A DNA stretch of 64,000 nucleotides from Thermocatellispora tengchongensis (GTDB lineage: Bacteria; Actinomycetota; Actinomycetes; Streptosporangiales; Streptosporangiaceae): NCBI RefSeq assembly GCF_014202315.1, contig NZ_JACHGN010000015.1:1-64000 (forward strand). The letters run 5' to 3'. The notes beneath the pieces are model-generated. The model was not told the origin of the DNA and did not search any database. It saw nothing but the letters and a program-made list of their open reading frames with translations. The position numbers and the translations under genes are program-made. The first letter of the stretch is position 1; the number at the start of each line of letters is the position of its first letter. Below, one piece after another: positions 56,484 through 64,000 of this stretch.

Positions 56484-56918
56484 TCAGGCCGGTGCGTAGA
56501 CCCGGTGGACGAACTCGGCGAGCTTGTCGTCGGGCAGTTCCTTGGCCAGGTCGGCTTCGCTGACCATGCCGACGATCCGATGATTGTCGATCACGGGCAG
56601 GCGCTTGATCTGGTGCTGCTCCATCTTCTGCAGCGCCTCCTCGACACTGCTGTGGGCGTCCACCCACACCAGTCCCTTGGCCAGTTCGCCGGCCGTGGTC
56701 CGATCGAGATCCTTGCCCTCGGCGCAGCACTTGATCACGATGTCCCGGTCGGTGATGATGCCCTTGAGCCGGTCGTCGTCTCCGCAGATCGGCAGCGCGC
56801 CGACCGACAGGTCGCGCATCATCTGCGACGCCAGGCGCAGGGTGTCATGCTCGCCGATGCACACCGCCCCCTGGTGCATCACGTCCTGAACCGCCTTGCC
56901 GATTCCCGATGTGTCCAT
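56484..56918 (-). CDS. tandem CBS-domain protein
   Basis: A 144-residue protein made of two CBS motifs: about 8-65 (DVMHQGAVCIGEHDTLRLASQMM...GIITDRDIVIKC) and 75-133 (GLVWVDAHSSVEEALQKMEQHQIKRLPVID...GMVSEADLAKEL). Together they form a Bateman module that binds adenine nucleotides and senses energy state. Stand-alone CBS proteins of this size are common in actinobacteria. The partner is unknown. Confidence 0.93.
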   Translation of the reverse strand: MDTSGIGKAVQDVMHQGAVCIGEHDTLRLASQMMRDLSVGALPICGDDDRLKGIITDRDIVIKCCAEGKDLDRTTAGELAKGLVWVDAHSSVEEALQKMEQHQIKRLPVIDNHRIVGMVSEADLAKELPDDKLAEFVHRVYAPA

Positions 56919-57224
56919 GATCGGCCTCCCCCGGCATCGATGAACGGTGTCTCACTGCCGCCCCTACCCAACGGACGCCGGATCAGCGGGGCACGGCCAT
57001 TCGGACATCAACGCAGGTCGAATCAGGCGAATGAGCCCGGCACGGCCGTGACCGGGAACGCCGGGGAGAGCCGCGCTTCCCTCGGCTATCCGTCCGGCCG
57101 CCCGTGGGCAATACCCGGCCGGTCTTTCCTATCGCCGGATTCGACCTTTCGATGCGCCCGGCCGAGCCCGCGAATCCCGGATATAACAAACGAGGCAAGT
57201 CGGGCCGAGGAGAGGACCTTGGAC
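56919..57224. other. divergent intergenic region between CBS and P450 genes
   Basis: No gene is visible in these 306 bases. TATAAC at 57183-57188 is a possible -10 for the rightward P450 pair, with AGGAGAGG at 57208-57215 as its ribosome-binding site. No convincing dyad was found. Confidence 0.4.
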
Positions 57225-58436
57225 GTGTCGGCTGAACCACAGGTCGTGTTCGACGCCTTCCACCCCGCTCACCGATCCAATCCCTACCCCCGTTACGCGG
57301 CCGTCCGCGAATACACCGCGCTGTATCCGCTGAAACCCGGTATCCACCTGGCCACGCGGTACGCCGAGGTCTCCGCCGTGCTCGCGGACCCGGAGTGGGG
57401 ACATGGCTACGAGGACGGAATCAACCCGTTCCGGCCCGGAGTGGCCGCCGACGACGTGCCGGGCGGGATCGTGCGGATGGACCCGCCCCAGCACACGCGG
57501 GTGCGCGCCCTGGTCAACCGGCCCTTCACCCCGCGCAACACCGAAAAGCTCCGCTCCCGGGTCGAACGCCGGGTCAACGAGCTGCTGGACCAGGCCCTGG
57601 AGGCCGGTGAGGTCGACCTGATGGAGGCGTTCGCCCGGCCGGTCCCGTTCACCATCATCGCCGAGATGCTCGGCATTCCGCCCGAGGACTACCGCCAGGT
57701 CATGAAATGGTCGCTGGCGCTCGTTCACGGCACCGATCCCGACATTCTCCAGACGCCGGAACAACTGGCGCAGCGCGACAAGGCCAATGCCGAATTCGAG
57801 GCGTATTTCGCGGACCAGATCGAGCGGCGGCGGGAAACGCGGCGGGACGACATGTTCAGCGATATGGCCGAGGCGCTGGAATCCGGTGCCGCGACCGGGG
57901 CCGAGCTGCGCGGGCTCTGCGTCGCGCTGCTGATCGGAGGGTACGAGACCGCCGCCGACCTGATCGGCAAAGGCGTCGTGGCGCTGCTCCGCGACCCGGC
58001 CCAGATGACGCTGTGGCGGGAACGCCCGGAACTGGCCCCGTCCGGCACCGAGGAACTGCTCCGCTACGAGCCGCCCATCCAGCTCACGCACCGCGTGGCG
58101 CTCAGGGACAAGGAGCTGGCCGGGCACACCTTCGCCCGCGGCGACGGCGTGGTGATCGTCATGGCCGCCGCCAACCGCGACCCGGCCGTGTACGCCGACC
58201 CCGACCGCCTCGACATCACCCGGTTCGCCGGGACCGCGCCCCCGCCGCGCCCGCTCTCGTTCGGCGGCGGCGTCCACTTCTGCCTCGGCGCCCACCTCGG
58301 CAAGCTCGAAGTGCGACTGGCGGTGGACGCGCTGCTGCGCCGCGCACCGGCGCTGGCCCTGGCCGGCGAACCCGTCTGGCGCGACACCGTCGCCATCCAC
58401 AGCCTCGACACCCTCCCGGTCCGCCTGCGGGCGTGA
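57225..58436 (+). CDS. cytochrome P450
   Basis: A 403-residue P450 with GGYET (238-242) at the I-helix, where the usual first residue Ala is Gly and His is Tyr; ExxR at Glu277-Arg280; and haem loop FGGGVHFCLG with Cys353. Its start, FDAFHPAHRSNPYPRYAA, is very like the P450 half of the next protein, so the two look like tandem paralogues. GTG 57225 (9 nt after AGGAGAGG) is preferred to TTG 57219. It precedes the fusion gene by 44 bp and is probably co-transcribed. No ferredoxin gene is adjacent. Confidence 0.92.
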   Translation: MSAEPQVVFDAFHPAHRSNPYPRYAAVREYTALYPLKPGIHLATRYAEVSAVLADPEWGHGYEDGINPFRPGVAADDVPGGIVRMDPPQHTRVRALVNRPFTPRNTEKLRSRVERRVNELLDQALEAGEVDLMEAFARPVPFTIIAEMLGIPPEDYRQVMKWSLALVHGTDPDILQTPEQLAQRDKANAEFEAYFADQIERRRETRRDDMFSDMAEALESGAATGAELRGLCVALLIGGYETAADLIGKGVVALLRDPAQMTLWRERPELAPSGTEELLRYEPPIQLTHRVALRDKELAGHTFARGDGVVIVMAAANRDPAVYADPDRLDITRFAGTAPPPRPLSFGGGVHFCLGAHLGKLEVRLAVDALLRRAPALALAGEPVWRDTVAIHSLDTLPVRLRA

Positions 58437-58480
58437 GCGGACCTCCCTGCGATCAGCCTTGCGACGAGAGTGAGGACGCG

Positions 58481-60169
58481 ATGAGCGTGGACCAGACCGA
58501 GACGTCACGGCAGCGCCGGCTGCGCGAGCTGAGGTCCCTCGTGGAGCACGGGATCGACGCGGGCATCGGCGTCGGCCACTCGCTGGGCGTCCTGCTCGAC
58601 ACCCTGGAGGAGGGCCGCACCGTCTGGACGCTCACGCCCTCCCCGGCGGCGGCGGGCACGCCACGCACCGTGCACGGCGGAGTGATCGCCACGCTCCTGG
58701 ACACCGCGATGGGCAGCGCCGTGTACACGGCGATCCCGGACGGGGCGCTCTACACGACGCTGGAGCTGAAGGTGAACTTCTTCCGCCCGGTCCCGCTCGA
58801 CGGCGGCCCGCTCACCTGTGCCGCCACGGTCGTCCACCAGGGCGAGCGCACCGCGACCGCGGAAGGGCGCGTCACCGACGCCGGTGGTGAGCTCATCGCG
58901 CACGGCACGACGACCTGCATGGTGTTCCCGCCCACCGGTACGCCCGGCGCGGAGCCCGCCGCTCCGCCCAACCCGGGCGTCGCCCTCGACGCGTTCGACC
59001 CCGCGCACTGGCCGGACCCGTACCCCCGGTACGCCGCGGCGCGCGAGGCGGCGCCGCTGATCGCGACCCCGCTGGGCGTCCACCTGGTGACCCGCTACGA
59101 CGACTGCGCGGCGATCTTGCAGGACAACGACTGGAGCCACGCCCACGAGGCCGAGCTGTTCCACCCCGGCGTCGAGCACGCCGACCTGCCGACCTCGTTC
59201 CTGTGGATGGACCCGCCCGACCACACCCGCCTGCGGGGGCTGGTCAGCAAGGCGTTCACCCCCCGTACGGTGGCCGCCCTGCGGCCCCGCATCGAGCAGC
59301 TCGTCAAGGAGCTGTTCGACGCGATCGTCGAGGCGGGCGAGGTCGATGTGATCACCGCGCTGGCCTACCCGCTGCCGCTGACCGTCATCGCCGAACTGCT
59401 CGGCGCGCCCGCCGAGGACCACCCCGACCTCCAGCGCTGGTCCCGGGCGCTGGCCCGCGGGTTCGACCCCGACCCGCTGCTGCTGCCGCGGGAGCGGGAC
59501 GAGCGCACCCAGGCCGCGCGGGAGTTCGTGTCCTACTTCCGGGACCTGATCGCGAAGCGGCGGGCGCGGCCGGCCGGCGACCTGATCAGCGCGCTGGCCG
59601 CGGTCGAGGAGCGGGGCGACGTGCTTACCGAGGACGAGATGCTCGCCACCTGCGTCACGCTGCTGGTCGCCGGGCACGAGACCAGCGTCAACCTCGTCGC
59701 GAACGGCATCCTGGCGCTGATCCGCAACCCCGGCCAGTACGCGCTGCTGCTCGACGACCCGCGGCTCGCCGCCCCCGCCGTGGAGGAGATGCTGCGGTAC
59801 GACTCGCCGGTGCACATGACCACCCGGCTGGCCCACAAGGAGACGCGGATCGCCGGCCACACCTTCCGGCCGGGCGACGGCGTGGTGCTGCTGTTCGGCT
59901 CGGCCAACCGCGACCCGGCGGCGTTCCCCGACCCCGACCGGTTCGACATCACCCGGTACGCCGGCTCCGCCCCCGTGAAGCGCCACCTCAGCTTCAGCCT
60001 GGGCATCCACTACTGCCTCGGGGCGCCCCTGGCCCGGCTCGAAATGGAGATCGTGCTGCAGGAGCTGATCCGGCGCCGGCTCACCATGACGATGACCACC
60101 GAGAACCTGCCCTACCGCCGCAACCTCGTCCTGCGCGGCATCGACACCTTCCCCGTGCGCTTCGCGTAG
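58481..60169 (+). CDS. hotdog thioesterase-cytochrome P450 fusion
   Basis: One 562-residue frame with two enzymes. Residues about 25-148 are a PaaI-type hotdog thioesterase: HGGVIATLLDTAMG (65-78), LELKVNFFRPVP, and GELIAHGTTTCMVF. A Pro/Ala-rich linker (about 150-165) leads to a complete P450: DAFDPAHWPDPYPRYAA, AGHETS (397-402), ExxR at Glu436-Arg439, and FSLGIHYCLG with haem Cys512. No stop or frameshift interrupts the join. A plausible job is oxidation of an acyl-thioester substrate followed or preceded by its release. ATG 58481 has GTGAGGA upstream. Confidence 0.93.
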   Translation: MSVDQTETSRQRRLRELRSLVEHGIDAGIGVGHSLGVLLDTLEEGRTVWTLTPSPAAAGTPRTVHGGVIATLLDTAMGSAVYTAIPDGALYTTLELKVNFFRPVPLDGGPLTCAATVVHQGERTATAEGRVTDAGGELIAHGTTTCMVFPPTGTPGAEPAAPPNPGVALDAFDPAHWPDPYPRYAAAREAAPLIATPLGVHLVTRYDDCAAILQDNDWSHAHEAELFHPGVEHADLPTSFLWMDPPDHTRLRGLVSKAFTPRTVAALRPRIEQLVKELFDAIVEAGEVDVITALAYPLPLTVIAELLGAPAEDHPDLQRWSRALARGFDPDPLLLPRERDERTQAAREFVSYFRDLIAKRRARPAGDLISALAAVEERGDVLTEDEMLATCVTLLVAGHETSVNLVANGILALIRNPGQYALLLDDPRLAAPAVEEMLRYDSPVHMTTRLAHKETRIAGHTFRPGDGVVLLFGSANRDPAAFPDPDRFDITRYAGSAPVKRHLSFSLGIHYCLGAPLARLEMEIVLQELIRRRLTMTMTTENLPYRRNLVLRGIDTFPVRFA

Positions 60170-60180
60170 CCCCGGGCTCG

Positions 60181-60223
60181 GGCGCGGCCGCGACGGCTTC
60201 CCGCCGGCGCGGCCGCGCCGTTT
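60181..60223 (+). terminator. hairpin after the fusion gene
   Basis: GGCGCGGCCGCG (60181-60192) pairs perfectly with CGCGGCCGCGCC (60208-60219), a 12-bp stem with a 15-nt loop, followed by GTTTC. It lies 11 nt after the P450-fusion stop. Confidence 0.7.
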
Positions 60224-60284
60224 CGCGCGCCAGTCCTCCCGCCGCATTGACGCCTCGTGACTTCCTGGGTACCGTCATACCTAC

Positions 60285-60311
60285 TTTTAATAAACCTTCC
60301 TAATAATTAGG
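60285..60311 (+). promoter_or_regulatory. chitinase upstream AT-rich dyad
   Basis: CCTAAT-A-ATTAGG (60299-60311) is a perfect 6-bp inverted repeat in an AT-rich island that begins at TTTTAATAAA. On the other strand it reads TTAGGAAGGTTTATTAA, a style of box seen before secreted glycoside hydrolases in actinobacteria (from memory). No DasR box was found. From 60312 to 60494 nothing else stands out. Confidence 0.5.
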
Positions 60312-60494
60312 TGTCAACGCCCAGGTGGGAAGGGGTGAGTCCATGCCGCGCGCACCACCGACGGCGGTGGATGACGTGCCGTTGGGGGGCCATGAGTGAG
60401 CGGGGACCGCGCGGGCCCGGCTCACCACCACATCACCGATGTCCACACGTAACAGCCCATCTCGCATCGGCATATGGGACGTGGAGCAGCACAC

Positions 60495-62213
<1,719 letters not shown>

Positions 62214-62223
62214 CCGGTGACCC

Positions 62224-62267
62224 GGCCGGGTTCCCCCGTCCCCGCGTGGGTACCGGGGAACCCGGCC
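62224..62267 (+). terminator. long hairpin after the chitinase
   Basis: GGCCGGGTTCCCC (62224-62236) and GGGGAACCCGGCC (62255-62267) form a perfect 13-bp stem with an 18-nt loop, 10 nt after the stop. There is no T-run. The remaining bases to 62446 show no gene. Confidence 0.65.
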
Positions 62268-62446
62268 CCCACGCACGAGATCGCGGAGAGGCGCGCGGTA
62301 CTGGCGGATTCGGCACGCCCCGGTTACGGTGCTCCCATGCCGGGTTGACGCTAGAGGATCGGCGGCCCCACGTGGCCGCGCGCTCCGCCTTCCGCCGTTT
62401 CGGAACACCCGACCAGGAATCCGCAACGGAACGGAAGGCGACGCAC

Positions 62447-62902
62447 ATGGAGATCAGACGGATTCACGAGCACGAGGGCGAGACGGTCGGCGGTCTGTGG
62501 GACCGCATGTGCCGCGAGATCGAGGACGGCGGACCGCTTTCGGAGCAGGGGCTGAGGAACCTCTCGCGCCTGCTCGCCATGTCCGCATGGCACCGCGACG
62601 CGTTCTGCCTGGTGGCCGTGGACGACGACGAGATCATCGGGTTCGTCAACGGCTGCACCACCGCCGAGAACGGGCTGCTGCCCGGCCTCGGCGGCCAGAT
62701 CGACTCCCTGTACGTCGTGCCCGGCAGGCGCGGCGGCGGGGTGAGCCGCGCCCTGGCGCGGGCCGCCGTCGCGTGGCTGCGGGAGCACGGGGCAGGCACG
62801 ATCCGCTACCTGTCGTGCGCCGGCGCCCACGACGACCACCGGTTCTGGCAGGGCCTGGGCTTCGAGCCCGACATGGTGTGCCTGTCGCTGTACCGGGACT
62901 GA
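62447..62902 (+). CDS. GNAT-family N-acetyltransferase
   Basis: A 151-residue GNAT protein. Strand/loop segments are FCLVAVDDDEIIGFVNGC, then QIDSLYVVPGRRGGGVSRALARAAVAWL, which carries the acetyl-CoA loop (R/QxxGxG/A reads RRGGGVS), and DDHRFWQGLGFEPDMVCLSL at the end. The acceptor is unknown. GGAAGGCG lies just upstream of ATG 62447. It stands alone. Confidence 0.85.
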   Translation: MEIRRIHEHEGETVGGLWDRMCREIEDGGPLSEQGLRNLSRLLAMSAWHRDAFCLVAVDDDEIIGFVNGCTTAENGLLPGLGGQIDSLYVVPGRRGGGVSRALARAAVAWLREHGAGTIRYLSCAGAHDDHRFWQGLGFEPDMVCLSLYRD

Positions 62903-62915
62903 CGACCGGGGACCC

Positions 62916-62947
62916 GGGTCAGCGGGTCAGCAGGTCAGCGGGTCAGC
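62916..62947 (-). repeat. 8-bp tandem repeat encoding the end of the fusion gene
   Basis: Four units of (G/A)GGTCAGC run from 62916 to 62947. On the minus strand each has TGA; the 8-bp period puts these in all three frames. The stop of the SDR/hydrolase gene is in the second unit (62927-62929), and its last residues (PLTC) are coded by the repeat. Confidence 0.85.
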
Positions 62948-64000
62948 GGCGGCAGGTGCCCGGCCGAGGACCCGCGCCACCTGGGCCGGATGGGTGAGCT
63001 GCGGATAGTGCCCGGCACCGGCGATCTCGGTGACGGGGTGCGCGACGCCGAGGGTGAGCGGGTCGGCCGATCCCACGACGATCTCGACCGGCACGCTCAC
63101 CCGGTCCAGCAGCGCCCGTGACCGCTCGCGCCCGGCGAGATCCGCGCGCAGCGCCGTGACCACCCGCCGTGCCACACCGGGACGGCGCAGGTCCGCCGCG
63201 GCGCCGGCCACCTCCGGCGTCTCCGGAAGGCCGAGCGTCGCGGCCAGGCGGGCCGCGGACATGCGGCGCAGCATCGGCACGGCCAGGCCGGAGCGGGCGA
63301 GCCGCGAGGCGGGGCGCTGCAGGAACGACGGCGAGATGAGCACCAGCCCGCTGACGCGCTCCGGATGCGCGGCGGCGAAGCGGAGCGCGGGCCCGCAGGC
63401 CAGCGAGTGCGCGACGAGCACGGGCCGGGTCCGCACCGGGCTCAGCAGGCCGGCCAGCCACACGTCCACCGGCCGGGCGGACGGGGCCGAACGTCCCAGG
63501 CCGGGCAGGTCGGGGGCCAGGACCGGGCCGGGGAGGCGGGCGGCGAGCGGTGTCCAGAGGCCGGCGTTCATCGGCAGCCCGTGCAGCAGCACATGCGCGG
63601 GCGTGCGCGCCTCACCGGTCACCCAGGTACGGCTGCCCGCCACGTCGCGGAAGCCGTACGGGGTCGGCCCCGGCGACGCGGCGCCGAAGCGGGTGGCCAC
63701 CAGGTGGTCGGCCCACGCGCGCAGGGCGTCGGCGGCAGGGGGCATCTCCAGCCCGGCGGCCGCGGCGAGGGCGCGGGCGGAGGCCGTCGGGTACCTGTCG
63801 GCCGAGAGGAACGACAATGTCTCGGGCTCGGCGCCGGTGATCGCGCGCGGCAGCCGGCGCAGGAGGGCGGCGGGCACGGTACGGCGCGGCGCCCGCACGC
63901 CCATGTGCTCCGCGACCGTCCTGATCAGCTCGGGCAGGAGAGGGGTGTCGTCGTCGAGCACCCAGTGGTGCTCGCCCGGGGGCGCTGCGGGGATCTCCGC
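62927..64000 (-). CDS. SDR epimerase-alpha/beta hydrolase fusion, 5' part beyond window
   Basis: The last 357 residues of a larger protein; the frame is open at the right edge. The first part (EHHWVLDDDTPLLPELI...GLEMPPAADALRAWADHL) is the C-terminal region of an extended SDR, as in NAD-dependent epimerases. An alpha/beta-hydrolase domain follows: HVLLHGLPMNAGLW (oxyanion loop), nucleophile elbow VAHSLACGP (Ser, with the flanking Gly residues replaced by Ala), Asp in VGSADPLT and His in GAGHYPQLTHP. Both halves look intact. The function is unknown; SDR plus hydrolase fusion suggests processing of a lipid or polyketide-like ester. Confidence 0.82.
   Translation of the reverse strand, partial: AEIPAAPPGEHHWVLDDDTPLLPELIRTVAEHMGVRAPRRTVPAALLRRLPRAITGAEPETLSFLSADRYPTASARALAAAAGLEMPPAADALRAWADHLVATRFGAASPGPTPYGFRDVAGSRTWVTGEARTPAHVLLHGLPMNAGLWTPLAARLPGPVLAPDLPGLGRSAPSARPVDVWLAGLLSPVRTRPVLVAHSLACGPALRFAAAHPERVSGLVLISPSFLQRPASRLARSGLAVPMLRRMSAARLAATLGLPETPEVAGAAADLRRPGVARRVVTALRADLAGRERSRALLDRVSVPVEIVVGSADPLTLGVAHPVTEIAGAGHYPQLTHPAQVARVLGRAPAAADPLTC

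Noticed and set aside
60170-60494. DasR box before the chitinase
   Set aside because: No ACTGGTCTAGACCA-like palindrome was found in this stretch.

Overview
The window is high-GC DNA with GTG starts, many GTGA/ATGA stop-start overlaps, several promoters that give leaderless mRNAs, and lipoprotein, P450, ABC and TetR gene families typical of a filamentous actinobacterium. The mix suggests a Streptosporangiaceae-like organism (Nonomuraea/Microbispora type), but that is an inference from style and family content. It reads as chromosomal accessory metabolism: no phage genes, insertion sequences, CRISPR arrays or plasmid functions were seen.

Layout. 1-6.6 kb: the end of a UvrA-like gene, a VOC protein, a P450 with a downstream TetR regulator and a tandem operator, a TraB-family protein, an amidase, and two small exported proteins, one resembling the extracellular domain of FtsX. 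6.7-9.8 kb: a metNIQ methionine importer and a membrane-anchored protein with two L7/L12-like repeats. 9.8-14.1 kb: a GntR regulator and a four-gene operon for the lower gallate/protocatechuate 4,5-cleavage route, tied together by shared TTGT-n2-ACAA dyads. 14.26 kb: a selenocysteine tRNA. 14.4-17.2 kb: small secreted proteins, a decayed DUF418 gene and a DUF2332 gene. 17.2-23.2 kb: a TetR regulator, an acyl-CoA dehydrogenase, the fused B12-dependent mutase IcmF and a cobalamin-binding-type protein. 23.1-28.8 kb: a two-component system divergent from a lipoprotein/adaptor/ABC (MacAB-like) operon, with paired 11-bp direct repeats between them. 28.8-36.7 kb: an Rrf2/MFS pair sharing an operator, dialkylglycine decarboxylase, a large GAF-SpoIIE-HATPase regulator and a TetR/SDR pair. 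36.8-46.2 kb: a peptide/nickel-type importer divergent from a pair of IrtAB/YbtPQ-like transporters around an iron-box-like sequence. 46.2-56.1 kb: a nine-gene leftward operon (TauABC-type importer, TPP enzyme, aldehyde dehydrogenase, aberrant M19-family protein, IclR, two unknowns). 56.5-60.2 kb: a CBS protein, a P450, and a hotdog thioesterase fused to a second P450. 60.2-64 kb: a secreted GH18 chitinase, a GNAT protein, and a partial SDR/alpha-beta hydrolase fusion.

How the genes work together. Most are organised as small regulator-plus-pathway modules, and the operators are often visible as repeated dyads in the intergenic DNA. The best candidates for undescribed biology are the nine-gene operon led by an unrecognised 571-residue protein and the thioesterase-P450 fusion beside its P450 paralogue. 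All functions are inferred from reading the sequence; no search was run.
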